Assembly: GCF_020509005.1 (NCBI RefSeq)
Contig: NC_063018.1
Span: 992,001-1,056,000, forward strand
Direction of reading: 5' to 3'
Origin: Fulvia fulva
Lineage: Eukaryota > Ascomycota > Dothideomycetes > Mycosphaerellales > Mycosphaerellaceae
DNA: 64,000 nucleotides
A program made the translations under genes and the position numbers. The notes under the pieces were generated by a model, which saw nothing but the letters and a program-made list of their open reading frames with translations, was not told the origin of the DNA and made no database searches. Shown in pieces: positions 1-11,158 of this stretch (positions are counted from its first letter, which is position 1; every line of letters begins with the position of its first letter).

Positions 1-244
1 CGTCGAACTGATCGGCACACCGCAAGACAACGGCGACACCATGTCAGATGGGTATGTCTAAATTCTGGCTCCTGGGCGGCCAAGAACGTCCACTAATACC
101 CTTCCTCACAGCGACGCTATGGATCAACTCGGCCTGAACCGCTACTGCTGCCGCCGCATGATGCTCACGCACGTCGACCTCATCGAGAAGCTCCTGCGAT
201 ACAACCCAGCGGAGCGCGATATCATCAAACAGGGAAACAGGTGA
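1..244 (+). CDS. RPB10: RNA polymerases I/II/III subunit ABC10-beta (RPB10), 3' part
   Basis: Small zinc-binding subunit shared by nuclear RNA polymerases I, II and III, needed for assembly around the two largest subunits. The 5' end lies outside the window. Exon part 1-51 reads [17 protein letters not shown], an intron with donor GTATGT and acceptor CACAG spans 52-111, and 112-244 reads [20 protein letters not shown] and on to a stop at 242-244. The YCCRRM segment is the second half of the zinc site (CC) that defines the family, and the IEKLLRYN tail matches RPB10 proteins. The first base belongs to a codon begun upstream. The CxxC near the N-terminus is not visible because of the truncation. 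Identification is firm from the motif and its position near the C-terminus. Confidence 0.95.
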
Positions 245-741
245 TCGAGACAAGATTCTTCCAAATACACATCACACACACTCCTCCACGACCAGCGACC
301 ATCCGCAACACCACTGCAAGCACAAGCAGAAAGATTTCGTGAACAAACGGGCTCGAATGATGGGAGAAGCAGCCAAAAACTGTCGGCCAGTCACCAGGCT
401 CGGAATACAGCGGCGAAACTCTCGGGAGTCGTGTTTCGACGGAGAGATGAGCCAGGACCTCGCTTATTACGGCACGGTGAACACTGCGGGTGGACATAAT
501 GGGTTTTAGCGAAGGCGTCACGGTGTACAACAGGCTTTGAGTGATTGACAAGGCAGACTCTTCAATTGAAGGTTTCAGAATATGAGACCACTATATGTAG
601 TCAGCGGGATGAGCGAGAGCTCTTTCTTATCGCTCGCAAATTCCTGCTCGATGCCATGCTGTGTCTCTCAGTGCTGTTCTTTAGCTGTCAAGGATCTGTA
701 CATATCCGTCGGCCTTGATGCGGTCGCAGCTCGAAGCTACA
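245..741. other. Intergenic, RPB10 3' side
   Basis: No coding frame with fungal codon pattern, no RNA gene and no repeat recognised. Probably 3' UTRs of the two converging genes. Confidence 0.5.
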
Positions 742-1675
742 CTACAAATGCTCAATCCTGCACACCTCATCACTCGCCACGTCAACCCTCTCCCTCAGAA
801 CACAATCCAGACACAGTCCAACACAGTTCTCGTGCAGGACTTCCTTGATCTTGTCCCAACTCTCGCCTCCATGAGGATACTTGTGGCTGTAGCATTCGCC
901 ACAGTGTGCCTGCGTTCCGAGCTTAGGGTATTGAAGATCATAGATCTTCGTGAACATGGTCTGCAGATTGTTTCCTCCAAGATCATCTAGACCTACGTCC
1001 GCAACGGCCTTGAGAAGATTGTGGTGGAAGACTGTTGTGCGCGGACACCGAAGATCGGTGAATTGGCAAGGAGTCAGCATGTGCTCACGTCCTGTTATCT
1101 TTGGAGCCACGTACACCACACAGCAACCGGCACCATCTTCCCGATCGTGCTCGTTGCTAACGCCAACGTCGACTCTGTCGTCAAGAGGAGCAGCCTGGTG
1201 TACTTCTCAAACAGTTCCGGGCAATCCAGCAAGTACGCCGACACAGCGAGATTGCGAACCGCTTCGGCATCCCTGGCGATGTAGCGCATCATGGTCTCTG
1301 GCGGAAAGAGGCCGGGTGTTCCTTTGACCTTGTCGACGCAGCCGTAGTTGAGCGCTATCGTGGCGAAGTCTGCAGCCCATCAGCAGCGAGTCATCCAGAT
1401 GGTAGTGAAAGCAATATCGTACCTATCATCTGTGCCGGCTCTAACAAGGTACTGCCGTCGTGGCAGCGGTGTAAAATCATAATCAGACAGGCAAACGCAA
1501 CTGGGCTGTCGTTGGGGAAATAGAGGTCAGTCACGATCTCGCTGGTCTGCCAAAGTGCTGCAAATTGAGGCGAGGCCTGTGCGAGGACGGCGGAGGAGGC
1601 GTAGATTAGAATCTGAGTGTTAGGGTCGTCGCCCACGGTGATGGCGGCATCGCCGTTGAGGTTGATGGTCTTCAT
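742..1675 (-). CDS. BTB/POZ domain protein
   Basis: Three exons on the minus strand: 1423-1675, 1115-1369 and 742-1031. The introns are 1370-1422 (donor GTACGA, acceptor TGCAG) and 1032-1114 (donor GTACGT, branch GCTGAC, acceptor CAACAG), and both restore one open frame. The N-terminal half has the BTB pattern: an acidic strand GDAAITVGDD, then SSAVLAQASPQFAALW, the helix corresponding to 'LA..SPVF..ml' of POZ folds. The C-terminal half carries paired cysteines (CGECYSHKYP, CLDCVL) that could be structural or metal-binding. No kelch, MATH or zinc-finger partner domain is seen. Fungal BTB proteins of this kind are usually uncharacterised; some act as Cul3 adaptors, but nothing here proves that. 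Start chosen at the first ATG of the BTB frame. Confidence 0.75.
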
Positions 1676-1922
1676 GAATGAATCGTCGCCTCGTTGCGTT
1701 CGTGCTGGTGGTGGAGTGAGAATCGGGGTGAAGTTGGTTTAACGTTAGCTTGAGCGAGATTCTTGCCACCTCGCGTGCTAAGGTAGGCAACACTTCGTGC
1801 TGGAGGGAAGGAACGATACTGACTCCCATCGGTCAATGGCAGGAACAGAATTGCTCTCATGAAAACAAAGCAAAGCGGAAGATCATACCTGTACTGTATG
1901 TTGTCTTCGCCTCAAGACCGTC

Positions 1923-2677
1923 CTACCTCCCCTTCAACCTCCCATCCACAATCCTCTGCACCATCTTCTCCAACACGGCGCCCCCATCCCCAGCATTCGT
2001 CTCGAAATACGCCTTCACGCTCTTCTCCACATACTTCCCCACCATATCAACCTCGACATTCACATCCTGACCCTCCTTCTTCCCTCCCATCACAATCTTC
2101 TCCTGCGTATACGCAATCAACATCACCTCCCACCAACCCTCATCATCGTTCACATTCGTGATCGTCAACGAAGCTCCATCAAGCGTGACGTATCCCTTCT
2201 CGACAATGTAGCGCAACACGCCCTTATCTTTAGGCTGCAGACGGAACGTAACGGCGTTGCCGTCCGGCGTGGTCTTGAGGATCGTGGCGATGGTGTCGAC
2301 ATGTCCCTGCACGAAGTGTCCGCCCATCCGTGTACTGCCACTCACGGCGCGTTCAAGGTTCACACCACTCCCCTCCTTCAGCGAACCCAAGTTCGTGCGT
2401 CGTAGCGTCTCAGGTGAAACTCCAACCTTGAACGAATCTTTCTCGAACTCCGTCACGGTCAGACATGTGCCATTGATGCTTATGCTGTCTCCCAGGTGGC
2501 AGTCACCGAGGATTTCGGCGCAGTCGCTTATGGTGAGGGAGGTGCCTCCGCCGCCGGAGGATGTTTCATCGTTTTGGACGAGTTTGGAGACGGCTGGCTG
2601 GGATGTCAGCGCAGCGTCGTGGGAGGATGTGGTAGTGGGGACATACTGCCGATTTTCTCGACGATGCCGGTGAACAT
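1923..2677 (-). CDS. RIB5: Riboflavin synthase
   Basis: Catalyses the last step of vitamin B2 synthesis, dismutating two 6,7-dimethyl-8-ribityllumazine molecules into riboflavin and a pyrimidinedione. The start exon is 2647-2677 (MFTGIVEKIG, the invariant N-terminus of the family), the intron is 2594-2646 (GTATGT ... CCAG) and the main exon is 1923-2593; the product is 233 aa, the normal length. Both lumazine-binding repeats are visible: the first with LGDSISINGTCLTV, the second with GGHFVQGHVDTIATI and DGASLTITNV. The C-terminal helix that drives trimerisation is present. It is head-to-head with the CoA-transferase gene, with 213 bp between start codons, so a shared promoter is possible. No sign of degeneration. 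Confidence 0.96.
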
Positions 2678-2890
2678 TTTGGCAATGGGTGTTGTAGGGG
2701 AGGGATTGTCGCGTGTGGTGATGAAACTAGTGTAACGGTCATGCACATTCACTCCGATCTCGGGATGGGGAAGCCGAACCGAGGCGCTTGTGAGGAAGGT
2801 CACTCCGGGCGGCTGTAGAGATGCAGGAACGAATGCTTCAATATCAATGTAGCTGAAAGGTGCGCATGACCATTTGTGCATATCTTTTCA
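2678..2890. promoter_or_regulatory. Short divergent promoter between riboflavin synthase and CoA-transferase
   Basis: 213 bp separate the two start codons, so both transcripts must initiate here or inside each other's leader. No clear TATA box. Inferred from gene layout only. Confidence 0.45.
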
Positions 2891-4464
2891 ATGTCGTTGC
2901 AAAGGTCTTTGCGGCTCTTGAGTCGTCCAGCATCATCACAGGTCACGGCCCGAGCACTTTCACAGCAACGACGATGGCTAGCAACACCAGCCGAAGCATT
3001 GCCATTGGCTGGCATAAGAGTTCTTGATATGACCAGAGTACTAGCTGGTGTAGGTCGATCTCGCCTGACGATCGAAGCATTGTACTCACATTCGGTAGCC
3101 ATACTGTACACAAATCCTCGGTGACCTAGGGTATGCATAATACATCCAGTACGACCACTTCCAGGTCTTGCTGCATGGCAATCACATGCTAAGCCCACAC
3201 CCAGCGCAGAAGTCATCAAAATCGAACATCCAACCCGAGGCGACGACACCCGAGCCTGGGGACCACCTTATGCCTCCTACACAGAAGAAAGCGGCCAGAA
3301 AGGTCAAGGCGAAAGCGCATACTTCCTGGCCGTCAACCGCAACAAGAAATCCATAGGCCTCTCCTTCCAGTCCCCAGCAGGTGTTGAAATTCTTCACAAG
3401 TTGGCCAAAGACTGCGATATTTTGGTCGAGAACTACCTCCCCGGCGCATTGAAGAAGTACAACATGGACTACGAAAGCGTCTCGAAAGTCAACCCAGGCA
3501 TTATCTACGCCAGCGTAACAGGCTACGGCCAGACTGGACCGCACAGTAAGAGGGCAGGCTACGATGTCATGGTTGAAGCGTAAGTACTGCTCGATCCCAT
3601 CTCAAGCAGCGTTTCACTGACACAGACTAGGGAAATGGGCCTAATGCACATAACCGGCCACCGCGACGGCCCCCCAGCAAAGGTCGGCGTAGCAGTAACA
3701 GACCTAACAACAGGCCTATACACCTCCAAGTCCGTCATGGCCGCCCTCATCGCCCGCGGCAAGAACGGCGGCAAGGGCCAACACATCGACGTCGCGCTCG
3801 CAGACTGCCAGATTGCCACGCTCGCCAACATCGCATCTTCCTGTCTCATCAGTGGCAAGCCAGACAGTGGCCGTTGGGGCACTGCGCATCCTTCCATCGT
3901 GCCTTATAAGGGATTCCAGACGAAGGATGGGGATATTTTGCTGGGGGGTGGGAATGATAGGCTTTTTGGTGTGCTGTGTGACAAGTTGGGGAAGCCCGAG
4001 TGGGCGAGTGATGAGAGGTATAGGACGAATGCAGATCGAGTTAGTCGGCGGGATGAGTTGGAGGATATGATCGAGGCTATCACTGCCACCAAAACCACTC
4101 AGGAATGGCTCGACGTCTTCGAAGGCAGCGGTATGCCATATGCGCCTATCAACGATGTCAAAGCGACATTGGAGCACGAACACAGTAAGTTCCCATCACC
4201 CTTCACTCGCTTCCCCTACCACTTTACCAAATGCTAACCACACCCCTCCCAGCCCAGCACCGCAACATGGTAACAGAAGTGCACCACCCCTCCTGCGGCC
4301 CCATGAAACTCGTCAGCCCTCCCGTGAAATTCTCAGAATCGAAACCCAGTATCCGCACACCGCCGCCGACGCTGGGCCAACACACCGATGAAGTATTATC
4401 GGGACTGCTGGGGATGGAGTCGGGGGAGATTGAAGCGTTGAAGAAGGATGGGGTGGTCTCGTAG
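2891..4464 (+). CDS. Mitochondrial class III CoA-transferase, SUGCT-like
   Basis: CaiB/BaiF (class III) CoA-transferase. It is most like animal SUGCT, which moves CoA from succinyl-CoA to glutarate; the fungal substrate is not proven. Five exons: 2891-3049, 3099-3130, 3205-3579, 3631-4184 and 4253-4464. All introns are GT-AG, and one exon is only 32 bp but encodes the conserved PYCTQILGDLG. The N-terminus (SLQRSLRLLSRPASSQ..., Arg/Ser/Leu-rich, no acids) is a good mitochondrial presequence. Family blocks in order: LAGIRVLDMTRVLAGPYC, GAEVIKIEHP, FLAVNRNKKS, LVENYLPG, ASVTGYGQTGP, GYDVMVEAEMG (the Asp here is the catalytic nucleophile position), GSGMPYAPIN and PPPTLGQHTDE. An in-frame upstream GTG codon was rejected as the start. 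502 codons would be too long; the exons give about 443 aa, normal for the family. Confidence 0.9.
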
Positions 4465-6812
4465 TGGATGTGGAGGAACGTCGTAGCAAACGAGGTATTG
4501 TTGCGCGATTGTGGTGTGTGCGTTTGTTTGTTGAGATCAATTGTGATACGCAGGGTGCCACGGCTGGGCGATGAAGTTGCACTGCAGACAATGTTACACT
4601 GCAGAGCTGATGGTGCAGGGTATGTTGTGGAAGCCTTCTCCGATCTACTGCTGGGAGTAGCAGTATGATCGATGAAGACTGAGCGATACGTCTGGCCGCT
4701 CGCTGGTCTGTAGTTCAGCACTTACAGGCCGATGTATCTCGTTACTAGAGCAAAGCATTTGCCGCAGTGACGAGAATCTCACAAGATGTCACCCGACTTA
4801 CCGAAGACCTGGCACGCCTGGGGAGATCCATGTCTCCCAAGCAAAACCTTGAGATGGGTAAGATCTACTCGCGTCACGCATTGTCCGATTCTGCTGTTCC
4901 GTAAGGCTGATACTCGGCCGGCTGATCGGCTCGGTGAAGAAGAAAGGTTAGCAGGCAAAAAATGGTTTGCTCTGACGTCGGACATGTGAGTGTCGCATGA
5001 GTTGGCGCATGCGTTGCAAAGTATCGACACTGTCCAGCGCGGATGTCCGAGTGCATCGCTGTGCGGGATAAGATCGTTCAAGAAGGTGTGCAGGAATTTC
5101 CTGAATCGACTGCCAGATGCGGGATGTCTCTGTCCGAGTTCGAGAGCGATGTCGAAGATGCGTCCACAGTCGCTACTGTTCGCGATCGTGTGTGCGGTAC
5201 GTCTGACACTGATATCTAAGTCGTGGCCCAGGTTGCGCGCGCCCAAATCCTGAGGCATGCAAAGCTTTTTGCTTGGCTGCCATCTTCCACAATATCGGCC
5301 AAGAATCGTATTGCTGCCGCCTCTTCTGCTGGCATCACAAGCAACGCATTCCAGTGTCGCTGCCTCGGTGGGGCGCGGGTACAGTATTGCCGTTCACGCT
5401 TGGAATCGGATGAGTAGCTCAGGAGTGGAATGCCACAGTGGTGCGAAGACGGGATGAGCGAGACGGCGCCGTGGCCGGAGAGGGCTACCAGACCGGTCTG
5501 TCGAATCAGAGTCGCAGGATTGCTAGCGCCTAAAAGTGAAAAGCTGTCATCAGCTTTGCTTGTGATGTCGGACCCACAGTGATCGTAAAGCTCTCGGCAA
5601 GCGCATGCGACACGATCGAGTGCTCTCGAACAGCTTTACATGTGGCGATGCAGTGTGCATGTGGAATGATCGATATGCGACAGTGCAGCAGGGCGACAGA
5701 TGTCAGATCCGGGGGACAAACGCGCGGCGCAAGTGGGTTGCCTCTTCCGTCCGCCGTTGATAGCGCGATAGCATCACAACTTGTGGAGAGCAGATGCGAG
5801 GATGCCATCACTACCTGCTCAGCATGCATATACTGTAAAGCAATGCATGATGAGGGTAATGTTGTGTATGTGCTGACATGCACTGTACATGTATGCAGCT
5901 CTGTATCACATTCAATGTTGTCGCTGTTTCGCCGTCTCTTCTTGACAGTTGTCGCGCCACGGTAGTGGTGAGTCGTGAGTCATAGCCCTTGAGGAGCTCG
6001 CGGCTGGTGAAGGAGCAACGGTCTCGCGTCGCGTTTTATCGGTCGGTATCGTTCATGGAGGACGGCCAGGCAGTGTCGTGCGGTATAGTGCAGTGTGCTT
6101 CAAACAGATTGAATATGCAGCGATGGCAGCATTCACAGTGTTTGCAGAACGCGACACGATGGCAACGTCACTGTGGAAAAGGGGCGACGGAAATCCCTGC
6201 AAACTCAGCTTAGCGCCAGGTATCTGCCGCACAGGCCAGCTGGCGCGGACTACATAAAGGCCGCTCCTCGCCCTCTCGATCTACGGCCCAGCCGCGGTCG
6301 AAAAGTCTCTCCTACGGTCTCCACCCACCACACCCGACCATATCTCGCACAAACGTGCCCTTACGTAGTGTGAAGAATCGAAGCATCGGTCTCACGGTCT
6401 AACGACTCACGATTTCCAGTTAATTGCGTTCACTTTGACGGAAAGCACTCTCTTTGTCGCGAATCCGGAAGTCACAGGTCACGAGGGGCTTGGCGAGCTG
6501 CCTACTCCAGCGCGATTCTTTCAAACCCGGCCCTCTCCCCAACACCCACCACCACACAACCACACAACCACACAACCACACAACGTCGGCGAGGGCGGGA
6601 CTGCAGGCCAGCGATACTCTTGCCATCCACACCACAGCCTCCCGCGCCACCATCGCCGTCCTTACCGACCGCGCGGACCCTTTTACTAGAGCGATCTGCG
6701 CATCTCAAATATCTCAGCACCTCCGCCTCAGATTGCGACAGCGCGCGCTTGCCACCTGATCGCAACCAGTGTCGCATAACCGCGCACAACCACATCTCAC
6801 CTCACCGCCATC
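4465..6812. other. Gene-poor stretch upstream of TBP
   Basis: About 2.3 kb with no gene I can support. The longest candidate is a 159-codon minus-strand frame at 4779-5258, open further upstream to about 5390, with no recognisable domain. The part next to TBP is its promoter, with a TATAAA-like ACATAAAG near 6250 and an 8-bp tandem repeat at 6552-6583. Confidence 0.4.
6552..6583. repeat. Microsatellite-like tandem repeat (CCACACAA)x4
   Basis: Four exact head-to-tail copies of CCACACAA in the 5' region of the TBP gene, about 230 bp before its start codon. It probably lies in the promoter or leader. Seen directly in the sequence. Confidence 0.9.
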
Positions 6813-7683
6813 ATGGATACCATGATCTACACCCCGACCAACGCCGCCGAAGCGAAGCAGTTCACCGGACCGGGCAGTCTCTCGTATGGCAACGTGCCAC
6901 CGTCGCAACTGACACCACCCTCCGAGAACGGCTCGCAAACGCAGAAGCCAGGCGCACCAAATGGACAGCAGCAGCAACAAGGTGTGGTCACACCTGCCGC
7001 GACTCCTGCGACAGCTCAGGCGAATACCGGTGTGAGTGGTATTGTGCCAACACTGCAGAACATTGTCGCAACTGTCAACCTCGACTGCCGCTTGGACCTC
7101 AAGACCATTGCACTGCACGCACGTAACGCCGAGTACAACCCAAAGCGTTTCGCCGCTGTCATCATGCGCATTCGCGAGCCCAAGACCACTGCTCTGATCT
7201 TCGCATCCGGCAAGATGGTCGTCACTGGTGCAAAGTCGGAAGATGATTCGAAGCTGGCTAGCCGCAAGTATGCGCGCATCATCCAAAAGGTAGGCACATG
7301 AAATGCATGTCAGGTCGTGGTATTTCACTTGTCGCTCGACTTCTGAAGCCGCTCCTGTCCACTTTTCATATCATGTGCTAACATTCTGACTGCAGCTCGG
7401 TTTCAACGCCAAGTTCACCGACTTCAAGATTCAGAACATCGTCGGCTCTTGCGACATCAAGTTCCCCATCCGACTGGAGGGTCTTGCAAGCCGCCATCAC
7501 ATGTTCTCATCTTACGAGCCTGAGCTCTTCCCAGGTCTCATCTACCGCATGATGAAGCCCAAGATTGTGCTCCTCATCTTCGTGTCGGGCAAGATCGTCC
7601 TCACCGGTGCCAAGGTCCGAGAGGAGATCTACCAAGCCTTTGAGCTCATATACCCTGTTCTCTCCGACTTCCGCAAGACCTAA
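6813..7683 (+). CDS. SPT15: TATA-box-binding protein (TBP)
   Basis: Core transcription factor for all three nuclear polymerases; binds the TATA minor groove and nucleates TFIID/SAGA-dependent initiation. Exon 1 is 6813-7289, the intron is 7290-7395 (acceptor CTGACTGCAG) and exon 2 is 7396-7683; 254 aa. The N-terminal 75 residues are low-complexity and Gln/Pro/Thr-rich ([18 protein letters not shown]), variable as in other fungi. The saddle domain consists of two direct repeats. Repeat 1 runs from [16 protein letters not shown] to [20 protein letters not shown]; repeat 2 has [34 protein letters not shown] and [12 protein letters not shown]. The intron splits the two repeats just after ARIIQK. 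Essentially invariant in sequence, so the call is secure. Confidence 0.98.
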
Positions 7684-8623
7684 ACCTCTCGGCTTGAGAC
7701 AACAACTCGACCAACCACTAAGGCATCCTGTATCACCACAATGTACCAACAGAGGTTGATGCCACCTCACGACCGAAAGGTCAACGCACACTGGCTACGA
7801 CATTAAACACAGATCAGTCACTGCACACGATTGTGACCCACTGGGTCACTGACTTCATTACTTGCTTTTTACAACTTCACTGCATCAGCGACGGCGTTAC
7901 CGGAAACAGTCGACATCCAACTACTTCACGGACTCACAGCGAGGTCCGATTAGATCGGCATGCTTGGCCGCAGCATAAAGATGGCTGCAGCGTGCGATTG
8001 AGCTCTATAAGAGAGTTCCCAAGGCTGATGATACTAGATGGAAAGGTGTGGCAGACAGCATCGGCGGGCTTCGAATAGCCGATGGGATGCGAGCAAGAAG
8101 CGTTGGTATGGAATGAATACGGCTTACTTGGTAGATCACATCTCCAATGCCAGTAGTTTCATTCACCTCTTCGAGTTTCATGTGGCTCCCTTAGGCGTGC
8201 ATGACCGGCGTAGCCCGTCACTGTTGCAAATCGTCGTCGCCCTGGTGTGATTGCCTGTATGCCGACCATGTTGTCATCGCTGCAAACGTTGCAACCCTTG
8301 CATCGCCTGCCTTCCTCCTCAGAACTGCTTCTGCGGCGACTCAGGTGGCAGGCAGTGTACCCATAGCGTTCCCAGCGCTTCCCAACCATGCCTGTGCATG
8401 ACTATCCTTCATCATCTGCTCCTTATCTCATGGAACCGATGGAGAAGGTGAACTTTAGCACGCAACCACCCCAGTGGTCCTTGACGCCCAATGCCCACCA
8501 CTCAACATAAGTGCCGTTGGGCATCATCTCATCTTTAGCATGCCAAACACATCCACAACTCCAGCACGCTCATAAGTCCCTTCAGACATCACCCACAGCC
8601 CAGCCCAGCCCATCACCAGCCCA
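7684..8623. other. Intergenic, TBP 3' side
   Basis: 940 bp with no supported gene. It contains the 3' UTR of TBP and presumably that of the convergent GPI-protein gene. Nothing repeated or structured was noticed. Confidence 0.5.
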
Positions 8624-9256
8624 TTACCCACACATCACCACCACAACTCCCACCGCTACTCCCACCACTCCCCAACCCGCCACCTTCACCCTCCCCGAGG
8701 CGGCAGATTCCTTCCCATACGCAGCAGCAACCACACACTCCATCCCACTCCTTCTTTCCCTCTCACCCACCGGCCGGATCTCAAAACTCCGCACCGAGTA
8801 CGGCAGCGTCGTACACTCCCCGTCCCCCGAGGAAGGAGTACTACAAGTCCACTCGGTCCAGGGTTCGATCAGACCATCGGATTCGGCGACTTGGTTGCAG
8901 TCTAGGCCGTTGTAGGTTTTCAAGGTTAGGTTGGTAGAGGTGGATGCGGGTTGGGAGTAGGAGATTTGGGAGTAGTTGAGGCTGTAGTCGAAGGAGGAGG
9001 TTCCGGTTAGTGTGTAGGTGAAGTTGGGGACTGTGGTGTTTGGGTGAGTGAAGGTGCTGTTGAGGTTGAAGCAGTGGGGGGTTGTGGGGGTGTTGGTGAG
9101 GGAGAAGGTTATCGCTTCGTTTGAGGTGGTATCTTGGGTGCCGCAGGATGGGGTGTTGGGTGGGGAGAGGGTCATGGTCATGGTTGTGTTGTCGATCGAT
9201 AGTGCTGTGCTTGACAGGGCCAGGAGCGTTGCGAGGAGCCAGCGTGTTCGCGACAT
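8624..9256 (-). CDS. Secreted, glycosylated, probably GPI-anchored protein
   Basis: Single-exon gene of 210 aa. The start was placed at MSRTRWLLATLLALSSTALS, a textbook signal peptide, rather than at an upstream non-ATG in-frame codon. The mature part is Thr/Ser/Asn-rich with many N-glycosylation sequons (NTT, NST, NFT, NYS, NLT) and a few cysteines (C near PSCGTQ, CFNL, DCNQ, WTCS, ECTT), suggesting a small disulfide-bonded ectodomain. The C-terminus is a hydrophobic stretch (VAGWGVVGVAVGVVVVMCG) after a Ser/Ala/Gly region, as expected for a GPI attachment signal. No enzyme domain recognised. Likely a cell-wall or plasma-membrane surface protein. The molecular role is unknown. Confidence 0.7.
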   Translation of the reverse strand: MSRTRWLLATLLALSSTALSIDNTTMTMTLSPPNTPSCGTQDTTSNEAITFSLTNTPTTPHCFNLNSTFTHPNTTVPNFTYTLTGTSSFDYSLNYSQISYSQPASTSTNLTLKTYNGLDCNQVAESDGLIEPWTEWTCSTPSSGDGECTTLPYSVRSFEIRPVGERERRSGMECVVAAAYGKESAASGRVKVAGWGVVGVAVGVVVVMCG

Positions 9257-9811
9257 GTCGTCTGAATCCCGAAGTCTTATTCCAAGATCGAGAATCACTT
9301 CCAACTTCCGAAAGATTCACAAGATTTCGCCTCCAGTCATGTACTCGTTACCCGTTTCTCATTCAAATCATGTTCGGTCCATAGCACAGAAATCAGCCTG
9401 CAGGTAAGAAGAGTTCATGCATCACGGCTCCCGAGGACGTCGCACTGCATATACTCTGCAGGTTTCCGGCCGCGGAGACGGTATACGCCATCCTTGTGAG
9501 AGTCAGCAGGCAGAAAATACTTTTCCGTGGCAATGCCGTGTAAGTATCCTGCAGGAGACGCGTAACTATGCCAAGTATGGTATACATGTACTTGGCATGG
9601 ACGCTGGAAGTTGACGGGCTGGGGTGAGATATTGATGAGCAGCTCGGTATCGTCGGGGACGGTCCATCAAAGTGCTCGGCAATAAGAGCCGGACAAGCCT
9701 TGACCGGCCGCAAGGATTATTCGGAAAAGAAGTTACCCTCAGTGCCATGTTTAAGCGTAGCGACCGAGCGCTAGCCACACCGGAGTACGAGCTTGCGAGT
9801 ACGTAGGTGAG

Positions 9812-10290
9812 GCCACAAGCTTCGCCGCACCCCAGCAATCGCCGCACCCCAGCTCGGATTCTCGCGTTCCGACACATGGTGTTGCTGGCTTGTATCAATT
9901 GCCACGCACGCTCAAAATACACGATATGTAGCTCAAATTGCTCAGAATAGCATCGCGAGTACAGAATTTGAGAGCCTGTGGGCACTATAGTGGGCTCCAT
10001 GGTGTGTTGTTGTATGTGGTGAGGTGGTGAGAAAGCAAGAAACGCGTGAATCTCGACACGGGCGCATGAAGCTTTGGTGGGGCTCTCACCAAAATCCCAT
10101 GCCGAAGCGTCAACACCAACCTCTCGGCAACACAACGTGTTTTTACGCGATATGAGTATGCAGAATATGGAAACAGATAGCTGCAAACACATTGGGAAAA
10201 GAATCAAGTTGATATGAGCAATATTGGTGGTGTTGATGATAAAAAGTCACTGGGGTGCGGCGATTGCTGGGGTGCGGCGAAGCTTGTGGC
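9812..10290. mobile_element. MITE with 41-bp perfect TIRs, Mutator-like target duplication
   Basis: A 479-bp element whose ends (9812-9852 and 10250-10290) are perfect 41-bp inverted repeats. It is flanked on both sides by the identical 9-mer GTAGGTGAG (9803-9811 and 10291-10299). TIRs start GCCACAAGCTTCGCC and contain a duplicated CGCCGCACCCCAG motif separated by CAAT. No transposase frame fits inside, so it is non-autonomous. Nine-base duplications with long TIRs are the hallmark of Mutator-like (MULE) transposons. Identical ends and intact duplications imply a recent insertion. The superfamily assignment is inference from duplication size. Confidence 0.85.
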
Positions 10291-10380
10291 GTAGGTGAGG
10301 CGTCAGCGAGGGAGTGAAGCTCTATACCAGCCCTCAACTAGCCTTGGCGCCCGCTCTGATTGGTCAACTCTCAAGTTCTA

Positions 10381-10394
10381 GGGTCACGTGACCC
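10381..10394. promoter_or_regulatory. Perfect palindrome GGGTCACGTGACCC (E-box type)
   Basis: A 14-bp perfect palindrome centred on CACGTG. GTCACGTGAC matches the core bound by fungal bHLH factors of the Cbf1 type. It lies about 90 bp beyond the MITE and about 765 bp before the SGNH hydrolase start. Function not shown. Confidence 0.4.
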
Positions 10395-11158
10395 ACCGCA
10401 CTGTGCCTGTTGGCGAACTCGCAAACATATACTCGTCGCTAACGCCTATGTCGTCGTATAATAAGCACTGTACGTCGGGTAGGGGCAGCGTGGATCGCAC
10501 GCTACTTTGCAGTCTAGAAGGGTTGGTAGAGAGCTCCACTCCGCTACGCTTACCTTTGGAGGTTCACAACCGCCAACAGCACATTTTTTCTTCTGGGAAG
10601 CAATCTATTGCATGCACACTACTGAACGAGGTCCTGTTACGTCGGAAAAGCCACGATGTTGTATATGAGTGCCATGCATTGTGAGAGACTTCCTGATACT
10701 CAATACCCAATGGATGTTCTTGCTTCTTTCCATTTGCATACGCATGCCTTGAGTCTCGATCTTGTCATCAGTACCAGGCCAAAGCAAGGAGGTATGCAGG
10801 ATCTGCGACATGATCATCCCCAGATTGAAGAAAGCCGCTCTTCCTACTAAGTACAAGATGGAGACATTCCTCGAGGCTACCAGCCCCGACGAGAAGAGCA
10901 GAATGGCGACATAAGATCGCAGGCCACCGGTAGCAGAATACCATCCAGACTCTAGGCATCACTTCTTGATCGGGAACACGCCCAGTAGGAGCATCACCTT
11001 GCGTGAGACAATCGGCGACGCATCGGATCGTACCTTGCACGGTGCCTTATCGGACATTGCAGGAGTTCTATATAAGATGCCGAGGTTGTCCTTCTTCATG
11101 TTGGGTGTTTTGGTCATTTTGCCTCACGAGCTGGAGTAGGTCCCGGCGAAAGGCAGCC

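Larger units (their letters stand above)
9257..11158. other. Intergenic region carrying a MITE
   Basis: 1.9 kb without a supported gene. The middle is occupied by the inverted-repeat element at 9812-10290. The rest shows a perfect CACGTG-centred palindrome at 10381-10394 and otherwise nothing recognised. A 213-codon frame at 9566-10207 crosses the element and is judged non-coding. Confidence 0.5.

Noticed and set aside
2800..3249. 149-codon minus-strand frame
   Set aside because: Overlaps the CoA-transferase presequence exon and introns and has no motif.
9566..10207. 213-codon minus-strand open frame
   Set aside because: It runs through the whole MITE including one TIR, has no domain or signal, and is best explained by chance.
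11003..11158. Upstream extension of the SGNH hydrolase
   Set aside because: It would place about 50 non-signal residues before a strong signal peptide starting at 11159.
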